64,000 nucleotides of DNA from an uncultured Alphaproteobacteria bacterium (GCA_902600225.1 CACKIH010000004.1:24857-88856); one strand, 5' to 3'; positions 53,062 through 61,917 are shown, counted from the first letter of the stretch. Numbers and translations are program-made. The notes: generated by a model from the letters alone, not told the origin.

Positions 53062-54564
53062 ATGATTAAGTTTGCTACTTTTTTTTTAATTACGATATTT
53101 CTATCAACTACTGCAATAACAAAAGAGAAATATCCTTTTCAAGGTGGTCAAGGATTTGATATCAAGTACTTGTGGGATAAAAATTTAAATGGTAAGAAAA
53201 AATGGCTTCTACCAAAAAAGATGCTTAAGGATCAATTTCTAGCGAAACTCTTAGCGTATGATAAAACCCAATTTTGGTTTACAATGCATGATTTTATTGC
53301 AACAGGAGATTTCAACAGAGATGGTGTTCAAGATTACGTAGTAACAGTTTTAAATCTTGATAAACAATTCAAAGCAAAATTAGACGAGGATCAAGGCATC
53401 TATGTCTGTAAAGCTAATAAAGATGCTGGTGCTTGTTTGGCAGAGAAAGGTGTTACACAACATAACTATCAAATTATTCTTGGTAAAAAAGAAACTGGAA
53501 GAGCTGAAGGAAAAGAGTCATATTGGGGTACAGGGCTAATACAAGACAATTTACCATTCATACAAAGTGGAACTGCACAACCACTTATTGCAGATTTCAA
53601 TGGCGATGGTTGGGACGACATTTATTTGGCAGCGGCCGTTAATGATTTTGGAACAGGTTGCGGCGGGTATCATTCTTATTTCTTGTCACAGCCAGAAGGA
53701 TTCTTAAAAGAGTCAAGCGAATCACATATTGGTGACGGTAAAGATTTCAATAAAAAATATAAAAGAATTTGTAATTATTCACATAGAGCCGATGCAGGTG
53801 ATTTTGATAAAGATGGTGATATTGACATCATTCTTGCAAGTATTGATTGGAAAGGCAACAACGGTGAAATGATTTGTCTTATCAACGACGGTAAAGGTAA
53901 TATGAAAAGTTCAACTTGTGGTAATCAATATGCCTTTATTGTAAGACACGCAGATTTTGATGGTGATGGATACATCGATATGTTGGCAGGTGCTCATAGT
54001 TCAGATTGTTTTAAATATCATAGCAATTGGAAGGGTCATCAAAAAAGTTCTAAAAACAGACACAGTCTAAGAATTCTTTGGGGTAATGGTACTAACAAAT
54101 GGAACACCAAAAATTCAAAAGAAATAAAAAATGTAGGATATCACACAAAGACTAAAGATAATATTCCGCTATGTAATCCAGTAGGAACTATGGTTGCTGA
54201 TGTTGATAACGATGGTGATATGGATTTAGTAGGCTCAACTATTGGTCTTAATTATGTTGGAGGTTATTTAATTACTTACTTGAATGATGGTAAAGGTAAC
54301 TTTACAATCAGCTGGCAAAAATCAATACATAGCGTAACTAAATATAACAAAGAAAATTGGCCTATGTCAGAAGTTAATCACGATGAGAATGGTTGGTACA
54401 TATCACTACATCCTGTAGATATTAACTTTGATGGTAACATAGACTTTATGGTTAACGGTCATTGGCTTAATCCCGGCAATAATGATGTTTATATAAATAA
54501 TGGAGATGGAACTTTTAAAACAGTAAGTGATGTCGACTTGAGAAAGTACGCAAAAATATTTTAG
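53062..54564 (+). CDS. Secreted FG-GAP/VCBS-repeat protein
   Basis: Signal peptide; repeated DxDxDG motifs (DFNRDGVQDYVV, DFNGDGWDDIYLA, DFDKDGDIDII, DFDGDGYIDML, DVDNDGDMDLV). Confidence 0.8.
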   Translation: MIKFATFFLITIFLSTTAITKEKYPFQGGQGFDIKYLWDKNLNGKKKWLLPKKMLKDQFLAKLLAYDKTQFWFTMHDFIATGDFNRDGVQDYVVTVLNLDKQFKAKLDEDQGIYVCKANKDAGACLAEKGVTQHNYQIILGKKETGRAEGKESYWGTGLIQDNLPFIQSGTAQPLIADFNGDGWDDIYLAAAVNDFGTGCGGYHSYFLSQPEGFLKESSESHIGDGKDFNKKYKRICNYSHRADAGDFDKDGDIDIILASIDWKGNNGEMICLINDGKGNMKSSTCGNQYAFIVRHADFDGDGYIDMLAGAHSSDCFKYHSNWKGHQKSSKNRHSLRILWGNGTNKWNTKNSKEIKNVGYHTKTKDNIPLCNPVGTMVADVDNDGDMDLVGSTIGLNYVGGYLITYLNDGKGNFTISWQKSIHSVTKYNKENWPMSEVNHDENGWYISLHPVDINFDGNIDFMVNGHWLNPGNNDVYINNGDGTFKTVSDVDLRKYAKIF

Positions 54565-54602
54565 ATAAAAACTTAAATATTGTTTAATTAAATTTTAAAA
54601 AG

Positions 54603-54809
54603 TTATTTTATTTTTAAATCTTCTTTTATTGAATGATTCAGTTCTCCATCTTCAGATGATAAATTCATAGACACTTTTATAGATCCACCTATTTTGATAC
54701 TTCCTTCCAAAAATTTTTTTCGTATGTAATTTTCTATTTCACGTTGCGAGCTAATGCCAACTTGTTTAAGAAATTTTCTAATCTCTAAATTTAAATTATC
54801 TTCATCCAT
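54603..54809 (-). CDS. DUF6494-like small protein
   Basis: MDEDNLNLEIRKFLKQVGISSQREIENYI resembles remembered DUF6494 family members. Confidence 0.6.
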   Translation of the reverse strand: MDEDNLNLEIRKFLKQVGISSQREIENYIRKKFLEGSIKIGGSIKVSMNLSSEDGELNHSIKEDLKIK

Positions 54810-54862
54810 GATTTACTATAAATTATTTTGATAGATTCATTCAATAATGTTATTAATTTTAT

Positions 54863-55303
54863 ATGGAAACAGCTTGTTTTGAAACTAAACTTGGTTGGGT
54901 TACAGTGAAAAAAAACAGAGGCAATGTTTATTCACTTAGCTTTGGTAAAACCAATAAAACAATTGATTTAATTAACATTAAAAATCAGATTAATTTATAT
55001 GCTTCTGGAAAACTTAAAAATTTTAAAATTAACTATTCTTTTGAAGGTTCCCCTTTGCAAAAAAAAATTTGGAAAGAATTATCTAAAATTAAATATGGTA
55101 AAGTTTCAACATATGGAGAAATAGCAAAAAAAGTTGGGACATCTCCAAGATATGTCGGTAATGTTTGTGGACAAAATAAACTTTTACTTATTATCCCCTG
55201 TCACCGTGTAATTCGTAGTGATGGGAAACTTGGAGGATTTTCTGGTAGAGGGGGAATCAAATTAAAAAAAAGATTACTCAACTTAGAACAAAGTGTCTCA
55301 TAA
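54863..55303 (+). CDS. ogt: Methylated-DNA--[protein]-cysteine S-methyltransferase
   Basis: LLIIPCHRVIRSDGKLGGFSG active site. Confidence 0.92.
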   Translation: METACFETKLGWVTVKKNRGNVYSLSFGKTNKTIDLINIKNQINLYASGKLKNFKINYSFEGSPLQKKIWKELSKIKYGKVSTYGEIAKKVGTSPRYVGNVCGQNKLLLIIPCHRVIRSDGKLGGFSGRGGIKLKKRLLNLEQSVS

Positions 55304-56021
55304 AGTAATTATTCTTCAACATACACCCTTAGTAACTCCTGGGTACTTTACCAAGTTAATGAATGAAGACTTAGTAGAAACAACTATTATTCGATTGGAT
55401 GAAGGAGAAAAGATTCCTAGTAATCTTGATATATTTGATGGAATGATATGTTTAGGTGGACCAATGGATACTTGGATGGAAGAACAATATCCGTGGATGA
55501 TTGATGAAAAAAACAAGATAAAGGAATTTGTTCTCAATAATCAAAAACCATATCTCGGAATCTGTTTAGGCTGTCAATTTTTAGGTGAAATTCTTGGCGG
55601 TAAAGTAATTAAATCTAATCCTCCAGAAATTGGGGTATTAAATATTAATATTTTAGATAATAAAAAAAAGGATCGACTTTTTCAAAATTTTGATAATCAG
55701 ATTAAAGCATTGCAATGGCATAGTTACGAAGTAAGTGAACTAAATAATTCTGAAGTTACTATTTTGGGTTCATCAGATATTACAAAATTTCAAATTTTTA
55801 AGTATAAAAACCATGCTTATGGCATTCAATTTCATATGGAAGTCGATGAAAACACAATAATTAGATGGTCCAAAGTTCCTGAATTAAAAAATGCTTTAGA
55901 AAAATATTTAGGAAAAAACTCCATTGATGAATTGGATAAATTACTTAGAAATAATATTCAAGAAATGAACAATAATACTAAAAAATTATACGAAAATTTT
56001 AAAAATTTAATGACTACCTAA
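55293..56021 (+). CDS. Class I glutamine amidotransferase (GMP synthase-like)
   Basis: FDGMICLGGPMDTW, PYLGICLGCQFLGEILGG, YGIQFHMEVD. Confidence 0.87.
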   Translation: MSHKVIILQHTPLVTPGYFTKLMNEDLVETTIIRLDEGEKIPSNLDIFDGMICLGGPMDTWMEEQYPWMIDEKNKIKEFVLNNQKPYLGICLGCQFLGEILGGKVIKSNPPEIGVLNINILDNKKKDRLFQNFDNQIKALQWHSYEVSELNNSEVTILGSSDITKFQIFKYKNHAYGIQFHMEVDENTIIRWSKVPELKNALEKYLGKNSIDELDKLLRNNIQEMNNNTKKLYENFKNLMTT

Positions 56022-56055
56022 AAGTTTCATGTTTAAATAGTTTTGGAGAAAATGT

Positions 56056-57108
56056 ATGAAAAAAATTAAAGGACCTGCAATATTTTTGGCACAGTTTATA
56101 GGAGATAAAGAGCCATTTAATTCACTACCAAGTATCTGCAAATGGGTATCTGAACTTGGATATAAAGGGATACAATTACCTGCAGAAAATTTAGCAGTTT
56201 TTGATTTAGATAAAGCTGCTTCTAGTAAAGATTACTGTGATGAAATAAAAGGAATAGCAAAAAACTTTAATCTTGAAATTACTGATATTGCTTCTCATCT
56301 TACAGGTCAATTGGTTGCAGTACATCCTGCGTATGACACACTCTTTGACGGTTTTGCTGCTGATGAGGTAAAGGGTAATCCAAAAGCTAGACAAGAATGG
56401 GCTGTAAAAAGAATGATGAATGTAGCTCAAGCTTCAAAAAATTTAAATTTAAATACAGCTGCAACCTTTTCTGGTGCTTTGTGCTGGCCTTTTCTTTATC
56501 CATTTCCTCAAAGACCAGCAGGCTTAGAAGATGAGGCTTTTGGTGAGTTAGCTAAAAGATGGCACCCTATATTAGATAAATTTGATGAGTGTGGAGTAGA
56601 CCTTTGTTATGAAATTCATCCCAGTGAAGATTTACATGATGGCTCTACTTTTGAAATGTTTTTAGAAAAAGTTAAGAACCATAATCGATGTAATATGCTT
56701 TATGATCCAAGCCATTATGTTCTTCAATGTTTAAACTATCTCGATCACATTGATATTTATCATGAAAGAATAAAAATGTTTCATGTAAAAGATGCTGAAT
56801 TTAATCCATCTGGTCGGCAAGGTGTATATGGAGGGTATCAATCTTGGATTAACAGAGCAGGGAGATTTAGATCGCTAGGTGATGGTCAGGTTGATTTTAA
56901 ATCAATTTTTTCAAAACTTTCAGGTTATAACTTTGATGGTTGGGCAGTTTTGGAATGGGAATGCTGTATTAAAAGCCCTGAACAAGGTGCTGCAGAAGGA
57001 GCTCCATTTATTCAAAATCATATTATTGAAGTTACTGAAAAAGCATTTGATGATTTTGCAAGTTCTGGAACAGATGAAAAAGCAAATAAAAAAATATTAG
57101 GGATATAG
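56056..57108 (+). CDS. Sugar phosphate isomerase/epimerase (IolE-like TIM barrel)
   Basis: LGYKGIQLPAEN, VDLCYEIHPSEDLHDG, MLYDPSHYVLQ, DGWAVLEWECC. Confidence 0.87.
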   Translation: MKKIKGPAIFLAQFIGDKEPFNSLPSICKWVSELGYKGIQLPAENLAVFDLDKAASSKDYCDEIKGIAKNFNLEITDIASHLTGQLVAVHPAYDTLFDGFAADEVKGNPKARQEWAVKRMMNVAQASKNLNLNTAATFSGALCWPFLYPFPQRPAGLEDEAFGELAKRWHPILDKFDECGVDLCYEIHPSEDLHDGSTFEMFLEKVKNHNRCNMLYDPSHYVLQCLNYLDHIDIYHERIKMFHVKDAEFNPSGRQGVYGGYQSWINRAGRFRSLGDGQVDFKSIFSKLSGYNFDGWAVLEWECCIKSPEQGAAEGAPFIQNHIIEVTEKAFDDFASSGTDEKANKKILGI

Positions 57109-57117
57109 AGAAAATTT

Positions 57118-58263
57118 ATGAAAAAGAGACTGAGAATAGGAATGATTGGTGGAGGAATTGGTGGACAGGTAGGTAAATGGCATAGGCATGCTATGAGTTT
57201 AGATAATAAATATGAACTTGTAGCAGGATGTTTTTCTTCAAACGTTGAAAACGGTATAAATTCAGCAAATGAATTAGGAATAGATTTATCTAGAAATTAT
57301 CCAGATTTTGAAACTATGGCTACTAAAGAATCTGAGAGAGAAGATGGCATTCAAGTTGTTTCAATAGTTACTCCAAATCATTTACACGCACAACCTTCAA
57401 TAAAATTTTTATCCAAAAATATTAATGTAATATGCGATAAACCACTTACTGCAACAATGGATCAGGCTACAGATTTACACAATGCTGTCAAAAAATCAAA
57501 TGCACATTTTTTTTTAACTCATAATTATAGTGGCTATCCTGTAATTAGAGAAATGAGAAGAATTATCAAAGATGGTTTACTTGGCAAAATAAGAGTGATT
57601 AGAGGAGGTTACTTGCAAGGATGGCTTGGATCTAAAGAAGAAGAATCTAATAAACAGGCACAGTGGAGAACAGATCCAGCAAGAAGTGGTGTTGCAGGAT
57701 GCGTTGGAGATATAGGAAGTCACATCATGCATCTTGCGGAATTTGTTACTAATACAAGAGTTAAAGAAGTTGCCGCTGATTTAACAACATTTGTTGAAGG
57801 AAGAATGCTTGATGATAATGCAAGTATTCTAATTAGAATGGAAGATGGATCAAAAGGTAATTTGAGTGTTTCTCAAGTAGCTATTGGAGAAGAAAATAAT
57901 ATTACACTTTCTATATACGGTGAAAAGGGAGCTTTGCATTGGGCACAAGAGAACCCTAATTATGCAAGATTTTCACAAATAGGAGAACTCGATAAAGTAA
58001 TCACAAGAGGAAGTGTAATACAAACATCAGAATCTATGGGGCACACAAGAATACCGCCGGGTCATCCAGAAGCATTTATTGAAGCTTTCGCACAAATTTA
58101 CTCAGACGCTGCAGATGTCATCCAGAATAAGGATAACAAAGATGAATTATTAAAAGTTCTTCCAAATATAGATGATGGTTTGCACATAATGAAATTTATT
58201 AATGCTACTGTAGATTCGAGTAATAATAATTCTAAGTGGATAAATTTATCTGAAATAAATTGA
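57118..58263 (+). CDS. Gfo/Idh/MocA family oxidoreductase
   Basis: GMIGGGIGGQVGKWHRHA, NVICDKPLTATMDQATDL, CVGDIGSHIMHLAEFV. Confidence 0.9.
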   Translation: MKKRLRIGMIGGGIGGQVGKWHRHAMSLDNKYELVAGCFSSNVENGINSANELGIDLSRNYPDFETMATKESEREDGIQVVSIVTPNHLHAQPSIKFLSKNINVICDKPLTATMDQATDLHNAVKKSNAHFFLTHNYSGYPVIREMRRIIKDGLLGKIRVIRGGYLQGWLGSKEEESNKQAQWRTDPARSGVAGCVGDIGSHIMHLAEFVTNTRVKEVAADLTTFVEGRMLDDNASILIRMEDGSKGNLSVSQVAIGEENNITLSIYGEKGALHWAQENPNYARFSQIGELDKVITRGSVIQTSESMGHTRIPPGHPEAFIEAFAQIYSDAADVIQNKDNKDELLKVLPNIDDGLHIMKFINATVDSSNNNSKWINLSEIN

Positions 58264-58367
58264 TATTTTGGCAGTATTATTAGTTTTTTTTATATATGCA
58301 AATATTGCATACCAATATTCTCTTAAATATTCTTACTAAAATTCAATAATAAACTAATTCATCATCA

Positions 58368-58417
58368 CGTTCATCACTCTTTTAGGGTGACGGAAGTAGA
58401 CGAAAGTCGAAGGAACG
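58368..58417 (+). ncRNA. glnA-type glutamine riboswitch aptamer, copy 1 of the amt-1 tandem
   Basis: CGTTCATCACTCttttaGGGTGACGGAAGTAGACGAAAGTCGAAGGAACG matches the remembered glnA motif consensus (CGUUCA...CGGAAGUAG...CGAAGGAACG); P1 CGTT/AACG, hairpins TCACTC/GGGTGA and GAC/GTC. Confidence 0.88.
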
Positions 58418-58434
58418 CATGCAAAGTTATAAAT

Positions 58435-58484
58435 CGTTCAATTTGCCCTTAGGCAAATCGGAAGTAGGTTAAACCGAAGGAACG
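58435..58484 (+). ncRNA. glnA-type glutamine riboswitch aptamer, copy 2 of the amt-1 tandem
   Basis: CGTTCAATTTGCCcttaGGCAAATCGGAAGTAGGTTAAACCGAAGGAACG; same core with a covarying hairpin. Confidence 0.88.
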
Positions 58485-58577
58485 CGGATCTTAGTAATTA
58501 ATTTCCATAGCTAAGCATGAAAAGTAACACATGACTCAATGTGAGCCATGTACTGTGAAATTTATAATGGAGGATTA

Positions 58578-59864
58578 ATGTTAAAAAAATCTATATATTT
58601 CATTAGCATTATTGCCGTCTTTATGCTCTTTAGTTCATACGCGAGAGCAGAAGTAGACGGTGAAGTGCAATACATTTTAAATACATTCCTATTTCTTGTA
58701 TCTGGGTTCTTAGTCATGTGGATGGCAGCAGGATTTGCAATGCTTGAATCAGGACTTGTAACGTCTAAAAGTGTAGCAACAATAGCTGCAAAAAATATAG
58801 GCTTATATTCTATAGCTGGTTTAATGTTCTGGTTAGTTGGATATAACATGGCATATGGCATTCCTGCAGGTGGCTTTATTGGATCTCCACTTCCTTGGAG
58901 TGATGGTAGTGCTCTAGATACAGGTTATTCAGATGGTTCCGACTGGTTCTTTCAGATGGTATTTTGTGCAACAACTTGCTCAATCGTATCTGGAACACTA
59001 GCTGAAAGAATCAAAATTTGGCCATTTTTTATTTTTTGTGCTTTATTAACTGGTTTCATTTATCCAATCGAAATGGGTTGGCAGTGGGGTGGAGGATACC
59101 TAGCGGAAGCAGGTTTCTCAGATTTTGCTGGCTCAACCCTAGTACATAGTGCAGGAGCAGCAGCAGCACTTGCTGGTGCAATTTTGTTAGGTCCTAGATT
59201 AGGACGTTTTACTGACAGTGGCGAAGCAGCTCCAATGGAGCCTTTTGCAAATTCATCAATTCCTCTTGCAACTTTAGGTGTATTTATTCTATGGCTTGGA
59301 TGGTTCGGATTTAACGGTGGATCACAGTTAGCTATGGGTACATTTGATGATGTAACAGCAGTAGCAACAATATATATTAATACTAACCTGGCAGCTGGTG
59401 CAGGTGTAATGGCTTGTGCTGTTATTTCAAGACTAGTAACGGGTAAAACAGATGTTGTAATGATGCTTAATGGAGCATTAGGCGGTCTTGTAGCAATAAC
59501 TGCAGAACCATTAGCTCCTTCTCCTTTCCTAGCAGTAATCATTGGTGCAATAGGTGGATTAATCGTCTTCTACGGAACAAGACTTTTAATATCTCTTAAA
59601 ATCGATGATGTTGTTGGAGCAATTCCAGTACATGGTTTTGCTGGAATTTTTGGAACATTAGTAGTTCCAATTTCAAACACTGCAGCAAGTTTTGGTGCAC
59701 AACTTTACGGAATTATAGCAATTAACGTTTTCGTTTTTGTTGTATCATTTATTATTTGGTACATCATGAAAATGCTCTTTGGTATTAGAATTAGTGAAGA
59801 AGCTGAAAAACTTGGTACTGATAAATCTGAAGTAGGCGTAATGGCTTACAGCATCAGAGACTAA
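58578..59864 (+). CDS. amt: Ammonium transporter (Amt family), paralog 1
   Basis: RBS GGAGG before ATG 58578; GFLVMWMAAGFAMLESGLV, HSAGAAAALAGAILLGPRLGRF, DDVVGAIPVHGFAGIFGTL. Confidence 0.95.
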   Translation: MLKKSIYFISIIAVFMLFSSYARAEVDGEVQYILNTFLFLVSGFLVMWMAAGFAMLESGLVTSKSVATIAAKNIGLYSIAGLMFWLVGYNMAYGIPAGGFIGSPLPWSDGSALDTGYSDGSDWFFQMVFCATTCSIVSGTLAERIKIWPFFIFCALLTGFIYPIEMGWQWGGGYLAEAGFSDFAGSTLVHSAGAAAALAGAILLGPRLGRFTDSGEAAPMEPFANSSIPLATLGVFILWLGWFGFNGGSQLAMGTFDDVTAVATIYINTNLAAGAGVMACAVISRLVTGKTDVVMMLNGALGGLVAITAEPLAPSPFLAVIIGAIGGLIVFYGTRLLISLKIDDVVGAIPVHGFAGIFGTLVVPISNTAASFGAQLYGIIAINVFVFVVSFIIWYIMKMLFGIRISEEAEKLGTDKSEVGVMAYSIRD

Positions 59865-59868
59865 TGAA

Positions 59869-59934
59869 TTTAGTGATTAGCACATCAACTCCTTATAGTT
59901 GGTCACTAAAAAATGGGAGAGCATCTGCTCTCCC
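59869..59934. other. Two adjacent inverted-repeat structures downstream of amt-1
   Basis: TTTAGTGA...TCACTAAA (59869-76/59903-10) enclosing CAACT/AGTTG; then GGGAGAGC-atct-GCTCTCCC (59915-59934), flanked by A tracts, so a T tract exists only on the minus strand. Confidence 0.7.
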
Positions 59935-59963
59935 AAAAATGCAAATTATTATTGAGATATTTA

Positions 59964-60338
59964 ATGACTGAAACAGAAATAATTAAAGAGAAAAAAAGAA
60001 ACATATATTCTAGCTTCTTTTCAGAAGATTATGTCTCCAAATTTTTATTTAAATCAATTTTGCACCATGTTATCTCTCTTGAAATATATGAAAATAATAA
60101 ATTGAACGGAATTTCATTTGAAACAATTTGCGCAAATATACCTAAGTCAATTGGATCTAGATCATCTATTCAATCTATTTTAAACGAAGCTTTAGAAAAA
60201 AATATTTTTGTTAAAGAACAAAGTAAGTCAGACAAACGAATTAAAAATTATTATTTAAGCAATAATTTTCTCGATATGATTAATACATGGTTAAGAAAAG
60301 AAGGTTCATTTTTTAGTAAAATGAGTTTAGAAAATTAA
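59964..60338 (+). CDS. Uncharacterised protein, possibly winged-helix DNA-binding
   Basis: ORF track starts inside the 59915-59934 hairpin; ATG 59964 (MTETEIIKEKKRN...) more plausible. PKSIGSRSSIQSILNEALEKNIFVKEQSKSDKRIKNYYLS resembles a MarR-like recognition helix/wing. Confidence 0.55.
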   Translation: MTETEIIKEKKRNIYSSFFSEDYVSKFLFKSILHHVISLEIYENNKLNGISFETICANIPKSIGSRSSIQSILNEALEKNIFVKEQSKSDKRIKNYYLSNNFLDMINTWLRKEGSFFSKMSLEN

Positions 60339-60407
60339 TTAGATTTTATTAATTAAATCTAATACTATATCTTGATAGTTTCCAAATTATAGCTATAACT
60401 CAGTTCA

Positions 60408-60457
60408 CGTTCATCACTCTATTGGAGTGACGGAAGTAGACGATAGTCGAAGGAACG
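60408..60457 (+). ncRNA. glnA-type glutamine riboswitch aptamer, copy 1 of the amt-2 tandem
   Basis: CGTTCATCACTCtattgGAGTGACGGAAGTAGACGATAGTCGAAGGAACG. Confidence 0.88.
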
Positions 60458-60474
60458 CATGCAAAGTTATTAAT

Positions 60475-60523
60475 CGTTCAATTTGCAGTTTGCAAATCGG
60501 AAGTAGGTATACCCGAAGGAACG
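60475..60523 (+). ncRNA. glnA-type glutamine riboswitch aptamer, copy 2 of the amt-2 tandem
   Basis: CGTTCAATTTGCAgttTGCAAATCGGAAGTAGGTATACCCGAAGGAACG. Confidence 0.86.
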
Positions 60524-60615
60524 CGGATCTTAGTAATTAATTTCCATAGCTACGCATGATTTAATGCATAACTAAAGGGTAGTTATGTGTTCATAATTTT
60601 ATATGGAGTTCAATA

Positions 60616-61902
60616 ATGTATAAAAAATTTTTTAGTCTTTTTACAATATTCTCTTTTATTTTGTTGCTAAGTTCATCTGTGAGAGCAGAGGTTGACGCTG
60701 AAGTAGCATATATATTTAATACATTTTCATTTCTAGTTTGTGGATTTTTAGTCATGTGGATGGCTGCTGGTTTTCTATTTTTAGAATCAGGTCTTGTTAC
60801 AACCAGAAGTGTATCAACTATTGCTGCTAAAAATATTGGAAAGTTCGCAATAGTTTCAATTGTTTTCTATTTAATAGGATATAATCTTGGATATTCTGTC
60901 CCTGAAGGGGGTTATGTTGGAACACCATCAATATGGACTGATAATACATCTATGGAAACAGGTTATTCAGATGCTTCAGACTGGTTTTTTCAAGCTTTAT
61001 TTGTTTGTGCAACTGTTTCAATTGTATCAGGTGCAGTCGCAGAGCGAATAAAAATTTGGCCTTTCTTTACTTTTGCAGCAGTTCTTGGAGGAGTGATTTA
61101 TCCAATTCAAATGGGTTGGGAATGGGGCGGAGGTTGGTTAGACGCCCTTGGATTTGCAGATTTTGCAGGCTCGACATTAGTTCATGCTTGTGGTGGTTCA
61201 GCTGCTTTAGCTGGCGTAATTCTTTTAGGTCCAAGACTTGGGAGATTTAGCGCAAGTGGTGAACCAGCTAATATGGCCCCATTTGCTCCATCATCAATTC
61301 CATTAGTTACTCTAGGTACATTTATTTTATGGATGGGTTGGTATGGTTTTAATGGCGGGTCACAACTTGCATTAGGTTCTTATGAAGATGCAACAGCAAT
61401 GTCAAAAATTTTCATGAACACTCAACTTGCAGCTTGCGGTGGATGTATGGCTGGCGCAGCAATAACAAGATTGATTGGTGGTAAAACTGATATTGTTATG
61501 ATGCTAAATGGAGCTCTTGCTGGCCTAGTTTCAATAACTGCTGAGCCATTAATGCCTAATCCATTGCTTGCAATTGGAATTGGAGCAGTTGGAGGAATTA
61601 TAATGTATTACGGAACTAACTTCTTAAATTCATTAAAGTTAGACGATGTTGTTGGTGCAATACCTGTACATATGTTTGCTGGAATTTGGGGAACATTAGT
61701 CGTACCTTTAACTAATCCTGATGCATCATATGCAATTCAGTTATTAGGTGTTGCATCAGTATGTATCTTTGTTTTTGTTTTCTCTTATATTGTAATATAT
61801 TTAATTAAAAATATTATGGGATTAAGAATTAGTGAAGAAGCTGAAAAACTTGGAACTGATAAGGCTGAGGTAGGAGTTGTAGCTTATTCAATAAGAGATT
61901 AA
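60616..61902 (+). CDS. amt: Ammonium transporter (Amt family), paralog 2
   Basis: GFLVMWMAAGFLFLESGLV, GGVIYPIQMGWEWGGGWL, HACGGSAALAGVILLGPRLGRF, DDVVGAIPVHMFAGIWGTL. Confidence 0.95.
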   Translation: MYKKFFSLFTIFSFILLLSSSVRAEVDAEVAYIFNTFSFLVCGFLVMWMAAGFLFLESGLVTTRSVSTIAAKNIGKFAIVSIVFYLIGYNLGYSVPEGGYVGTPSIWTDNTSMETGYSDASDWFFQALFVCATVSIVSGAVAERIKIWPFFTFAAVLGGVIYPIQMGWEWGGGWLDALGFADFAGSTLVHACGGSAALAGVILLGPRLGRFSASGEPANMAPFAPSSIPLVTLGTFILWMGWYGFNGGSQLALGSYEDATAMSKIFMNTQLAACGGCMAGAAITRLIGGKTDIVMMLNGALAGLVSITAEPLMPNPLLAIGIGAVGGIIMYYGTNFLNSLKLDDVVGAIPVHMFAGIWGTLVVPLTNPDASYAIQLLGVASVCIFVFVFSYIVIYLIKNIMGLRISEEAEKLGTDKAEVGVVAYSIRD

Positions 61903-61917
61903 TATTTATAAAAAAAG

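Noticed and set aside
58419-58472. 17-codon ORF ATGCAAAGTTATAAATCG...GGTTAA running through the second aptamer of the amt-1 leader, as a possible Downstream-peptide-like uORF
   Set aside because: In the amt-2 leader the same ATG reads ATG CAA AGT TAT TAA (4 codons), so the peptide is not conserved while the RNA structure is.
58518-58535. Tiny uORF ATG AAA AGT AAC ACA TGA between riboswitch and amt-1
   Set aside because: The amt-2 counterpart is ATG ATT TAA; no conserved peptide and no convincing SD.
59060-59542. 160-aa antisense ORF within amt-1
   Set aside because: Low-complexity composition (Ala/Pro/Ser-rich) typical of an antisense reading of a Gly/Ala-rich membrane protein; amt frame is clearly the coding one.
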